Positions 10,449 through 20,004 of a DNA stretch of 64,000 bases are shown one piece after another. Each line of letters begins with the position of its first letter. Positions within the stretch are counted from its first letter, which is position 1. Position numbers and translations under genes: made by a program. The notes beneath the pieces are model-generated. The model did no database searches. It was given only the letters and a program-made list of their open reading frames with translations, and was not told where the DNA came from. Origin of the DNA: Eutreptiella sp. 'Long Island Sound 2002'. Lineage: Eukaryota; Euglenozoa; Euglenophyceae; Eutreptiales; Eutreptiaceae. The stretch is taken from assembly GCA_964036045.1 (NCBI GenBank), contig OZ038382.1:105051007-105115006 (forward strand), written 5' to 3'.

Positions 10449-11424
10449 GAACCCACCTCCCCTGTTGGGAAACCGGTGCTACACATGCAGCCTATGCACT
10501 CAGGTGAACCCGTAGTCCGGAGTCCTGATGCTCTAGCGCGGCCTGCTTCTAATGACATGCCACTGTCTGAGCATGACACTCAGGAACTCTGACGGCTGTT
10601 GTACCTGAAGGCCGAGGTTTTTGAGCGCCAATAGCGGCTGGAAAAACCTCAGACAGACCTGGAAATCCTCCATCTGGTCTGGAGGGGACGAGGATTCCTA
10701 CAAGCTGCCTGACCCTGGGATACCCCTAGTGTATTCTTCGCACTATGGGCAGCAATGTCCCCCTGAGTGGAACGATGGTTCTGTACCTGCCGAAACTGCT
10801 GATCGGCAGAAAAAGAAAGAACATGGAAAGAGCAACCTCCATGCTGAGGAGGATTTCCTGCAGAAAATTGAGAGTCTTAACCTTGACCCCCGACAGAAGA
10901 AACGCTGCTAACCTATGAGGAGGTGTTCAGCGCCTTGCCGCCCCCCCTCTCTTGTAAAAAACTGCTCCAGATGGACTTGAAACTGAAACCTGAATTTGAA
11001 AAGAAGGCGAGTGAGGCGTTGTCCCTACCCCGCTCCACAGGGACAGGTTGAAGAAATCAAGCGCCAGATCCAGGAATGTATTGATGCTGGCCTCGTGGAG
11101 GAATATAAGAAAGGGGGACTACCCCCATCACTGCATTCCCTGTTTCCTGGTTGCTAAACAGAATCGACTGCCCTACGACTGGTTGTTGACTATGGTGAGG
11201 TCAACAAGAAAACCCAGAACCACTCAGGGAGTATTCCTAACATGGAGAATACCCTGGAGCGTATTGCCAAATGCAGGTACAAGACCAAAATGGACAAACG
11301 CAGTGGTTTCTGGCAGGTAGACCTAACCGCCGCAGCTGAGGAACTGCTGGCTTTTATAACCCCTAAGGGTCGTGTGTTTAAGTGGAAGGTCATGCCTTTC
11401 CGGGTGGCTAATGCCCCAGCCCTC
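10449..11424 (+). pseudogene. pol: Element C pol linker and N-terminal RT, broken
   Basis: A decayed link region (10449-10860, several stops) is followed by the start of reverse transcriptase in at least two frames. Readable pieces are EEDFLQKIESLNLDPRQKK near 10850-10910, a piece containing IPCFLVAKQNRLPYDW near 11125-11185, and KTKMDKRSGFWQVDL with KGRVFKWKVMPF near 11280-11400, the gypsy RT fingers/palm. Reading stops at NAPAL because element B begins at 11425. RT resumes at 22453 with LFQGLMNK. Confidence 0.82.
11420..11424 (+). repeat. Element B target site duplication, left (CCCTC)
   Basis: CCCTC before the left LTR, repeated at 22453-22457 after the right LTR. A 5-bp duplication is normal for gypsy integrases. 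Removing B and one copy restores continuity of the RT of element C. Confidence 0.95.
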
Positions 11425-11958
11425 TGTAAGTGCGGCTAACCCCCATCTGCTCAGATTTTCGCAGATCTGCCCCAGATTGGCTACATTTTGGTCATTTTCT
11501 CTGCTTCGGCGGAATCGCCGCCCCGCAGCTCAGTCTCAGGATCAGACCTATATATTTTAGATGTGCCGGATCTGATTCCGCGGTCCATTCATCGTAAGTC
11601 TGCCGCGTTCCGATCATTTACCCGGAATCGCCATTTGCCGCTGACGCGCGTGCGCGAGCCAGATCGGCCAAATATTTTTTCACAATCGGATTTATATAAA
11701 TCTTTTCAGATAGATATGGACACTCAGATGTACTTAGGATAATCCGCATCAATTTTCTTCATAGACTGGGATTTTTTGCCGGATAACAATCAGCATGGAT
11801 CTTGCCTCCGTTGTCGCCGCTCTTGCCTCCGTTGGTGTCCGTGTATCTGGTTCTGCCCCCAACAGCAGCGTTCAGGTTGACTCCTCGCGTGCCTGCCCCC
11901 CTGGTCTTGCCGGCCCTGAGCCCTCCGGCACCATCAACGACCTAGGGCAGCCCTTTCA
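11425..11958 (+). repeat. Element B 5' LTR
   Basis: 534 bp, starts TGTAAGTG and ends CTTTCA, so it has canonical TG...CA ends. It contains a TATA-like box and the gag start codon. The 3' copy is 21919-22452. Confidence 0.95.
11693..11700 (+). promoter_or_regulatory. TATA-like box in element B LTR
   Basis: TATATAAA about 95 bp upstream of the gag ATG at 11795. It is preserved in the 3' LTR. Placement fits a Pol II promoter that starts the genomic RNA inside the LTR before the gag ATG. Confidence 0.5.
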
Positions 11959-11971
11959 TGGTAGCAGAGGC
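11959..11971 (+). promoter_or_regulatory. Element B primer binding site (initiator Met tRNA type)
   Basis: TGGTAGCAGAGGC immediately after the 5' LTR. The same 13-mer follows the 5' LTR of element E on the minus strand. It lies inside the gag reading frame. Confidence 0.85.
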
Positions 11972-14825
11972 TACCTGAATGTTGCTTCAGTGGCATCCCA
12001 TCCACAGCCCGCTCCGCAGTACGGCCCCGTAGACCCCGCCGCTTCTGGAGAAGTAACGATTACACTGCCTTGGTGCTGCGCGAACGAGGCCTTGAGAGGA
12101 ATGCCTTGCGCAAGTCCAAGCTGCCCAAGAAGGGCGCACATCAGCAGCTGTGGGGACCCAGATTACCATAATCGCAGCCGAAACTGGCCATCGAGCAGCT
12201 GGAATCCGCCGGCCTACGACGATGGCAACGCTCCGGTGGAGCTTACGGAGCTGACAGGTACCAACATTCCTTACGCATGTCCAACATTTGAGACCATTGA
12301 CGCCGATCTGAACGACATTGAGATGGGCGGTCCAGGTGAGGTACCTAGTTATAATCGACCAGCCTCTTGGGCACACTGGGACGATCAATTGTCCCCAGAA
12401 GTGACCCGTAACCTTGAGGCCCTTGAGGCCCTTTGTTACTTAGCCTCGTCTAAGCTGATCGAACAAGAAAGAATCGCCTCTGATTTTTTAACGGAATATT
12501 TTTTCCTCCTTCAGAACGAAATTAATACCAGGATGTGGTGGCGTTCTCAAGAAGATGACTCTTTTGCCATTTTTTTGCAGATCTGGGAGGCAAGCCCCTT
12601 CCCGAAGGAGAAGGTCCGGGCACCTGTTCCCGGGCCCTCCGCCCCTCATCCCCCTGTTTCCATCCGCGACGATCTAGCCGCCGCGGTTGAGGAGGGAATT
12701 TTAGAGGCGGCCAGGCAGGCAAGCCTGGAAATCAGGGCTGAAGGAGCTCCCCAAGTGGACTCCTGGCTGCGGACCACCGAGATCAGCGGTCCGACAGCCT
12801 GCTCAGGCCCTTCAGGACACGGCATGTACTGTCCTGCCGACTGCTCCTGCAGATTCCAGCGAGACGCTGAGCTCCAATTGCTCAAAGATCAAATGCGCCT
12901 CATCATTCAAACGCTGGGAATAAAAGATCTTTTCAAGACGCACATGCGGTCTGAGGGCGCCTCATCGGTGGATCAAGCAACAGAACCATCGGAGGAGGCG
13001 ACAGAAATTTTTTCAATTGCTCCTTCGGTGGACTCCAGGACCACCGATGCAAGGATCAGCAGGACCAAGCTAAAGGAAAGGGTTAAAATCTCTCGTTCTG
13101 AGAGTAGGACGGCGAAGGCTAGGACTGAGGCTCAGAATGCCAAGCGAACTGCCTCCCGTACTGCCCCTCCTGCTGCTGATTCCAATACCTTAGCCCAGCT
13201 GTTGCTCGCCCAGACCCTCGCCGGAGCTGGTGTGGCGAATGATGCCGCCAAGGTGTCTGCCATTACGGCCGGTGTTGGGCTGGATTCGCTTCTTAACCCT
13301 ACTTCCTTGCGACTTCGTCAGGTTGCCAAGCAACCGAAGTACAACGGGAACCCCAGACGTTGGCCTCAGTTTCAACGGGAATTTAAACTGTGGGTTAAGA
13401 CTCAAAAACTCCAAGATGATCAGTTCCTGATGGCCCTCTTGGATTGCCTTGAGGGACCGCCGGCCAACACTTGGCTCAGGACTTGGAGTGATCGCGAGGA
13501 TACAAGTTCCCCCCTTACCTTTGATGAGGTGTGGGAACAGTTGGAGGTACGTGGATCCCGGCTGCCAGAGGACCACTACCACCAAAACGTTGAAGAATTT
13601 TCCTTCATTCTCACGATTAATTTTGCACGAAGTGCAAGACAAAAAACAGCGCTTCTGGAATTTAGTGGAAGAAGCTGAACATTCAGGCGAAAAAATTTCT
13701 AGTGCCGAGCTGAAAAGTCTGATTTTTGACAAGATCCCCTCAGAAACTGCCGCCACACTTCGGAACAAACAGTCCGAAGAAAAGGTCAAGACCTGGTGGG
13801 CGGAGGTGGAAGGCTTCGATGCCTCTGCCAACAAGTTTTCCGTCAGGGAGGCACTTCAAAAGTGCTCCCCCACGTCCTTCTCCAAGGTGAAATTCACTGA
13901 GGAGACGTGGAAAATCAGGTTTCATGAACACGAGGATCGGGACCTGTTTGTCCAAGTCCTCAACAGGGGAGTCAGCTTCCATGGCCATCGCCTGAGGGCC
14001 AAAAACTGGGTGTTTTCGTACACCCCGAAGGAACTCTGGGAGGAGGTTGAGCGGCTCGCCGACGCCGCCAACCAGAATTTCCATGAGCGTCTTGGGGGAA
14101 ACATAAATACCCAGCAAAACACCCAAAATGGGGCCCAAAAGGGCAACAAAAAGGTGAATGACACCCGGAATGTTCAGCAGCACTGTAGCATCTGCCTTCT
14201 TTTAGGTTCTACGAACCGAGCTAAGACGCATTCTACTGATAATCACCGATGGTCTCCTTACGATCACAAGGTGATTGGTGAAAATATCAGTAATTCGCAG
14301 AATTCAGACAGGAATGACAGACAGGTGCACGGTGGGAAGGCTGGAAAAGGGAATCCGACCCGCTCCGGTGGAAACAAAAATCCTGGAGGCCCTGGCGGGT
14401 CCCAAGGCACAGGAAATCGGACTCCATCCGGCTCCGGTGGGCAGCCGAACGGCCAGAAAAATCCCAATAGCAACGCCGGAGGCGGAAATCGAAATCCAGG
14501 CCAAACCCCTCAATCCGGTGCAAACAAGGGAAATGCTCCAGGATTCCAGGGTAAAGGCAAGGGAAATCCTTCGGGAACCCCTTTCTCTGGTAAGGGCAGA
14601 GGGCGTGGCGAAGGTGGAGGTCCATCATCCAGCAGCCGTGGCCGTGGACGTGGAAAGGGCAACCATCGTGTGGATCAGGTCTTTGGTGCAGATCAGGTGT
14701 CCGATGCGGACCGAGATTATGAATTAAATGCCTTGAATCGAGCAGATGATCCGCTCCAAGATGAGTGGGTCGACGAATCAGGGTGTGTCCATAATGTTAA
14801 CGCAGCCACTGGAGGTCAGAACGCC

Positions 14826-14828
14826 TAG
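14826..14828 (+). other. In-frame UAG between gag and pol of element B (candidate readthrough codon)
   Basis: GCC TAG GGG AGC. The same frame continues open from here to 16244 through the protease. Element C has TAG GGG at the same junction. UAG followed by G is the context of known retroviral readthrough, but no structure was tested here. Confidence 0.6.
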
Positions 14829-16244
14829 GGGAGCCACGAAAATCCCCCCTCCCCAGGCGATTTCAGGCATGATCCCCAGATTCCTTCTCGACCACTACTT
14901 GATGTAGGGTCGCTTGTCTCCTCTCCCCTGGATCCGGCAGCGGATCCTTCTGTTGTAGTGGACGAGGTTGGTGTACAGTCCAAGCACAGGGCCCGTCAGT
15001 TTGTCACAAAGCTGTGGGTCTCTGATTGCAAGGGCAATTTCCACCTCGCCACTTGTTTGTGTGACAATGGATCGGAGGTAAATCTCCAATCCAATTCTTT
15101 TTTGCCTGACGACTGCGTGTTTGATTCGCCTCATCCTGTTACCCTCGAGGGAGTTTCTGGACATTCTCTCGCAGGTGGGCAACGCGGTTGTTATATATCA
15201 ACTCATTTGGTCGCTCAAGACCTTTGGGAAGATGGCAATGTGGAGGAAGTTATCCTTAAGGATGACTACTTCTATCGTGCCGACATAAAGTATGACCTTT
15301 ACTTGGGCAATCCTTGGCTTCGCAAGAACAGGGTGGCGCCCGTAGGTCATCGGCGTTGTTTTTTGCTGGAGTCAGGTCCCTTGGAGCGTCCTGAATTTCG
15401 TTTTTTGCACGCAGGGTTTAAAAGTGCAGAAGAATTTCTGAAGCAAAAGGTTACACCAAAGTTTGGCGAAGATGTCACCATTGCAGAGGTGAATGGGAGT
15501 GCCGATTACTCCCGAGAGTTAGAATGTCTTCGTAGGGACTCCCAGCCACGACGCCCTTCGCGCTGGCACTCTTCATCCTACAGAGTTGTCGACAAATGGC
15601 GCGATACAATTTGTGGATATTTTTATGAACACCATTCCTTTTGGCCACAGTATGATGCTTTTGCTAACCGCGAGAACAAGCGCTTTGACAAGCACTTTCG
15701 CGACGCTTGGACCCATAAATGGGACAAGAAGTTATGGATTAATCCTCCGTTTCACTTAATCCAGCAGGTCATTGACAAAATCAAGCAAGATAAAACCCAG
15801 GCGATTTTAGTTGTGCCCTTGTGGGACGACAAGCCTTGGTTTCAGGAATTGCAAGACATTTGTGTAGATTACATCGAACTTCCCAGGAAGATTAAGCTGT
15901 ATGCCAGGGACGACACAGGTCCCCTGCCACAGCAGCCCTGGAGTTCGCTTGCATTCCTGGTGGATGGAAAGCTTTCTGACTCTGATTCTGCTGATTCTAG
16001 TACTGATTCCTGTGTTGGGTCTGAATCTGAGGTTGAGCGTGGTACTGATGATGAATCTATTTTTTCTGATTTTTGTCCGTCAGATGCCCAAGGTGATCCA
16101 ACGTCAAATGGATCTGCCTCGTCTCCCTCTTCCCGAATACGATCTACATCCAAAAGAATCTACGGCGCACGGACGACGAAAAATTTTTTTCGCGCCGCAA
16201 ATTCAGAGTTTTTTATGAAAAACGGCGTGTGGAAGCTTTCATAG
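14829..16244 (+). CDS. pol: Element B pol N-terminal part: retropepsin and NPPF methyltransferase-like domain
   Basis: Open in one frame from the gag UAG to TAG at 16242-16244. The first in-frame Met at 14958 is a GTG-type call, so a separate start is doubtful. The protease active site reads Asp-Asn-Gly-Ser (15063-15074, CLCDNGSEVN) in place of DT/SG. The second protease block is YDLYLGNPWL near 15293-15320. A second domain follows, with YDAFANRENKRFDKHF (about 15650-15700), WINPPF (NPPF at 15741-15752) and a hydrophobic strand AILVVPLW. This matches the motif pattern of Dam-like N6-adenine methyltransferase domains known from DIRS elements. The tail is Ser/Asp rich. It ends just after the slippery heptamer that leads to the RT frame. 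Confidence 0.8.
   Translation, partial: GSHENPPSPGDFRHDPQIPSRPLLDVGSLVSSPLDPAADPSVVVDEVGVQSKHRARQFVTKLWVSDCKGNFHLATCLCDNGSEVNLQSNSFLPDDCVFDSPHPVTLEGVSGHSLAGGQRGCYISTHLVAQDLWEDGNVEEVILKDDYFYRADIKYDLYLGNPWLRKNRVAPVGHRRCFLLESGPLERPEFRFLHAGFKSAEEFLKQKVTPKFGEDVTIAEVNGSADYSRELECLRRDSQPRRPSRWHSSSYRVVDKWRDTICGYFYEHHSFWPQYDAFANRENKRFDKHFRDAWTHKWDKKLWINPPFHLIQQVIDKIKQDKTQAILVVPLWDDKPWFQELQDICVDYIELPRKIKLYARDDTGPLPQQPWSSLAFLVDGKLSDSDSADSSTDSCVGSESEVERGTDDESIFSDFCPSDAQGDPTSNGSASSPSSRIRSTSKRIYGARTTKNFFRAANSEFFMKNGVWKLS
16184..16190 (+). promoter_or_regulatory. Candidate -1 ribosomal frameshift heptamer T TTT TTT in element B
   Basis: Seven Ts in the zero-frame phasing T TTT TTT followed by CGC. A one-base slip back gives TCG CGC CGC AAA TTC, the frame that carries RT. 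The zero frame stops 54 bases later at 16244. Any downstream stimulator was not evaluated. Confidence 0.6.
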
Positions 16245-17914
16245 ATCCTTTCGAGGAGCTGGATCACGAAGAGAATCTCTGGAATGTCAGGACTAGACCC
16301 ACCTATCTTCAAGAGGCAGTTGATACGGACCTTTTTAGGGACATCCGTAAGAAGATTCTTCCTGCCAAGGCCGAAGAAATCGCCAAAGTTTTTTCGACAG
16401 TAATTCCTGGCGATCAGGTGGACACTGAGTTGTGTTCCAAGAAAAGAGACAAGATTTTTGAGGAACGGAAGGACACAACCCTTTCGGGGAAGTTGATCAA
16501 AAACCCCCCTGTCCGTGGGCAGTTCGATGAAGCCTTCATCGAGCTTCGTGAAGGGTACAAGGCGAAGAAACAGCGTCCTTATGAGAACCATGGACAGAAA
16601 CATGAGATACTCAGAAAAATAATCGAGAGAAATCTCAGGGAATTTGGTTGGCTTGAGGGTTGTATGACCAGCGAGTGGTGCTGTGCACCCTTCACAGTCC
16701 CGAAGCCGCCGCCTGCAGACCAGAACACTATTGATGGTTGGCGAATGGTTGTTGATTTTCGCAACCTCAACGCCGAAACCAAGGCGGATTCACACCCCCT
16801 GCCCCTCATTGAGGAGGAAATCGCCAAGAGGGCAAGAGGTCGTTTGTTTTCTGTGCTGGATCTCCGTCACGGCTTTCACCAAATGCCGTTGAGGAAGGAC
16901 AGCTGACCTCTCACCTGTATGTGCACGCCATGTGGCCCAGTCCAGTGGACGGTCATGCCCATGGGCCTGAAGAACGCCCCTTCGTTTTTTCAAAGAATGA
17001 TGGAGGATGTGCTTTTTACAGCTCATCCTGAGCTTCGTGCCTTCGTGAGTGTGTACATAGATGACACAATCATCGCGACAGAGGGGGAGGGACTGACCGA
17101 AGCCGAGCTGGTGGCCCTACATGAAAAGCAGCTGGACCAGGTTTTGGACATTCTTGATGCCAATCAGCTGATTTGTGGGCCAAAGAAGGGAAAACTATTT
17201 TTAAAATCAGTCGAATTTTGTGGTTCTCTCCTTGAGAATGGCACCCGACGACCCAGTCCAGGGAGGCTCGTCGCTATTCAGAAGTGGAAGCGCCCTGAGA
17301 CGATCACGGAATTGAGAGGATTCCTGGGTTGTTGCAATTTTTACCACACTTTTGTGCCGAATTATGTCAAATTTGCTGCCCCCCTCACTGAACTATTGAA
17401 GGTAGGGAGAGATGCGGGCAAGGCAGGTTCAAAGGTTCGTGTCAAGTGGACTGACGAGTGCGAGGAGGCACTCCATCACTTGAAGGCAGCCCTCTGCGAA
17501 GTCGTCACGTTGCATGTGCCGAAATTCGACCGACCCTTCTACATAAGAACCGACGCTTCTAGGTACGCGATCGGAGCTGTCCTTGAACAGGTTGATGAAG
17601 CCACTGGTGATCATTACCCTCTTGCATTTTGGTCTCGGAAGCTAGCTCCACGCCAGATGCAATGGTCACCGCGTGAGCAACAGACTTATGCCATAATCTG
17701 CGCTCTGAAGAAGTACCAATCGTGGGTTGGCACCAATCGAGTCGAGGTCCTGACGGATCATCGATCTCTGGAGTATTGGGCCACCGAACACATTGATACT
17801 GTCGCGAGCCCAGCTGGTCGACGGGCCAGATGGCATGAATTTCTCAGTTTGTTTGACCTCCATGTGTCGTATTTGCCTGGAAAACACAACACAGTAGCGG
17901 ATGCTCTGAGCTGA
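16190..17914 (+). pseudogene. pol: Element B reverse transcriptase and RNase H, one stop
   Basis: The frame entered at the slippery site. The first in-frame ATG is at 16229. RT motifs: CAPFTVPKPP, WRMVVDFRNLN, LFSVLDLRHGFHQMP, then a TGA at 16904-16906. The same frame goes on with CGPVQWTVMPMGLKNAP and the intact active site VYIDDTII (about 17055-17075). The RNase H catalytic segments are YIRTDASRYAIG (about 17540), EQQTYAI and LTDHRSLEYW. It ends at the gypsy signature YLPGKHNTVADALS followed by TGA at 17912-17914. The TGA at 16904 replaces a sense codon and looks like a CGA to TGA change. Apart from that the enzyme looks complete. Confidence 0.9.
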
Positions 17915-18126
17915 TGGGCTTACCCCGCTTCAGAGGGGCTGCAAAGTACCAACATCCATGGTACAGAGCAGGACCGCCACGTCGTAATCGAGTGGGATCA
18001 AGAAGAAAAAAAGCTCATTCGACGTGAATGCATGCAATGCTCTGTTAAACAGCATGCATTACGGTGCCATGACATCACGGCCTTCTCAGATCCGGCGCAT
18101 GCATTATCACCAAATCACTGAAAGTC
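17915..18126 (+). pseudogene. Element B RNase H-integrase linker with frameshift
   Basis: The RT frame continues past TGA 17914 as WAYPASEGLQSTNIHG up to a stop near 18121. Integrase is in a different frame from about 18127, so one indel lies in this stretch. Confidence 0.6.
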
Positions 18127-20004
18127 GTGGAGAAAGTCACCGATCCCTCCTCAGGGAGTGTGATACGGTTCGAGTATACCCGACCTGTAAGTGGATTTCG
18201 GTTGATTCAGGGCATTAAGCGTCGAGATCCGGCCAAAACTCCACCCCTGCCGAAAGATTCCCTTATCATCCGTGACTGGACGAACAATTATCTGCATGAT
18301 TCCATGTTTAAAGAGGTCTTTGAGCATCTCAAATCCAAAGATGCTCACAAGGATGGAATTTATGCTGAATATTCGTTGGATGGGGGGAAGCTGTGGATGG
18401 AGGGTAAATTGTGCGTACCAGACGCCCTGGCCCCCCGAGTGTTAAACTGGTGGCACAAATGGGAGTCCCCCCACGCACATGGCCGTAGATTATGGTCGAT
18501 GATTAAACATAGGTTGTTCGGCTCAAGGCTATATACTCATTGTATGAAAGTAGCCGCCAGATGTGCCCAATGTGCTGTCTCGACGCCCCCCAGCGCGAAG
18601 AAGCACGGCCATCTGAGGCCACACCCTGTTCCGGAGCGCCTCTTTAACAGAGTCACCAGTGATTTTTTCCATCTTGGTGAACTCGACGACGAAGAGTGCC
18701 ATTGGACCAACAAGAAGGTCAATGGAGTGCTCCTTATACAATGCCGTCATTCTGGCTACATTCAGGTGTTGCCTTGCAACATCGAGTCAATGACTGGCAA
18801 AGCTGCCGCCAAATGGTGCGCGCAGACCTGGATGGGAGGTTGGGACGTCCCATCCGAGGTGGTTACGGACTCAGGCAAAGAGTACACCTCTGAATGGTGG
18901 AAGGAATTATGTGCTCGCCTTGGAATCCACCACCTGAGATGTGAAATCCACTCACATCGAGCGCTGCCTGGCGAAGAAGCCGGCCGCTCTGTTATAAATA
19001 TGCTTCGTAAGGAGCTCGCCAGTGAGAAAGACTTCCATTGGCTTGAAGTTCCCTTCGCATTGCTTCGCCGTTACCACAACACGCCATTGTACCACGGCCT
19101 TTCTCCAAATGAAATTGTCTTTGGACGAAAGAAGTGTTGGTGGAACATGCCGTTGAATAATCCTCGCCCTTGTAAAGATGCTTCGTTGTTTTTGGCCGAA
19201 ATCCAACGAGCAGATAAAACTGTCTCGAAAATAATCGATAAGCATCAAGCTGACTGGCTTTGGGTCCAGAATCAAGGCCGAAAAAACCCCCACAATTTTG
19301 AAGTCGATGATCGAGTTTGGCTTCGAAAATCCGAAACCACCCTGGACGGAGATGATAAGCTTCTTCCCTTGTGGGAGGGGCCATTCGCTGTTACAGCGCG
19401 TCTAGGTGAGAACAGGTGGAAGATTCGTGTGGATGTCAGCAGGGAAATTGACGTTTCGGGCGATCGCCTCAAGAGAGAGATCCCCTCCCCCAAGGATCGG
19501 GTTAAACCCCTTTTTTGGACTTCGAAATCTTTGTCCGATCGGGTCATCGAAGGGGGGAAGTACGAACTCAAGAGGATTTTAGAAGCAAGACGTGACGAAA
19601 AGGGCGAATGGGAATTTCTATGTGAGTGGAGGGGCTTTGATTCCAGTCACAACAAGTGGGAACCAGCCCATTCTTTTGTCCATGGGTACACCAAGGGGTT
19701 CATCGACTTCCTCAAGAAGCACCCCGAAATTGGCGTACTCCTGACAGACTGTTTGTCGAAACCCGACAGACAGGTGGAGAGCGACGGAAAAAGACCTGTG
19801 GTGAATCGAGATCCAGCCTTTTACGGCCCTCAGCAGCCACCTTCCAGGGCTGATCCGTCGATCCCCCCTCCTGCGGTCAGGCCAGCCCAGGAGCCAAATG
19901 AGGACCAAGCTTTGAGTTCGGCCGCTGATTTACAGCGCCCAAGCCGTACGAGGGCCCCACCAGACAGTTTGGTGGTCACATGTATTCGTGCTTGGCCGAA
20001 TTGA
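18127..20004 (+). CDS. pol: Element B integrase with C-terminal chromodomain
   Basis: 625 codons open in one frame; no clear ATG start, because in the element this is part of the polyprotein. An N-terminal HHCC zinc-binding module runs over WWHKWESPHAHG and CAQC (about 18450-18580). The DDE core has Asp in SDFFHLGEL (~18660), Asp in VVTDSGKEY (~18865) and Glu in the GEEAGRSVINML segment (~18970). A downstream WEGPFAV segment (~19370) is the GPF/Y-type module. A chromodomain spans about 19560-19725 (YELKRILEARRDEKGEWEF, then FDSSHNKWEP). Chromodomains steer chromoviruses to marked chromatin. The last ~90 residues are Pro/Ser rich. All catalytic residues appear intact. Confidence 0.93.
   Translation: MEKVTDPSSGSVIRFEYTRPVSGFRLIQGIKRRDPAKTPPLPKDSLIIRDWTNNYLHDSMFKEVFEHLKSKDAHKDGIYAEYSLDGGKLWMEGKLCVPDALAPRVLNWWHKWESPHAHGRRLWSMIKHRLFGSRLYTHCMKVAARCAQCAVSTPPSAKKHGHLRPHPVPERLFNRVTSDFFHLGELDDEECHWTNKKVNGVLLIQCRHSGYIQVLPCNIESMTGKAAAKWCAQTWMGGWDVPSEVVTDSGKEYTSEWWKELCARLGIHHLRCEIHSHRALPGEEAGRSVINMLRKELASEKDFHWLEVPFALLRRYHNTPLYHGLSPNEIVFGRKKCWWNMPLNNPRPCKDASLFLAEIQRADKTVSKIIDKHQADWLWVQNQGRKNPHNFEVDDRVWLRKSETTLDGDDKLLPLWEGPFAVTARLGENRWKIRVDVSREIDVSGDRLKREIPSPKDRVKPLFWTSKSLSDRVIEGGKYELKRILEARRDEKGEWEFLCEWRGFDSSHNKWEPAHSFVHGYTKGFIDFLKKHPEIGVLLTDCLSKPDRQVESDGKRPVVNRDPAFYGPQQPPSRADPSIPPPAVRPAQEPNEDQALSSAADLQRPSRTRAPPDSLVVTCIRAWPN

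Larger units (their letters stand above)
11795..14828 (+). pseudogene. gag: Element B gag, starting inside the LTR, one frameshift
   Basis: It starts at the ATG at 11795 (MDLASVVAAL), inside the 5' LTR, and reads across the primer site. The first frame runs to 13678. From about 13590-13620 the coding signal moves to another frame that ends at TAG 14826-14828. A single shift near the HYHQ/FPSFSRL junction would join them. The capsid-like core includes YNGNPRRWPQFQREF (about 13340-13385). A Cys/His cluster (HCSICLLLGSTNRAKTH) near 14180-14230 is a candidate nucleocapsid finger but not a standard CCHC. The C-terminus is a long Gly/Asn/Pro/Lys low-complexity tail. Whether the shift is a mutation or programmed cannot be told from one copy. 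Mutation is simpler, since both sides are Gag. Confidence 0.8.
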
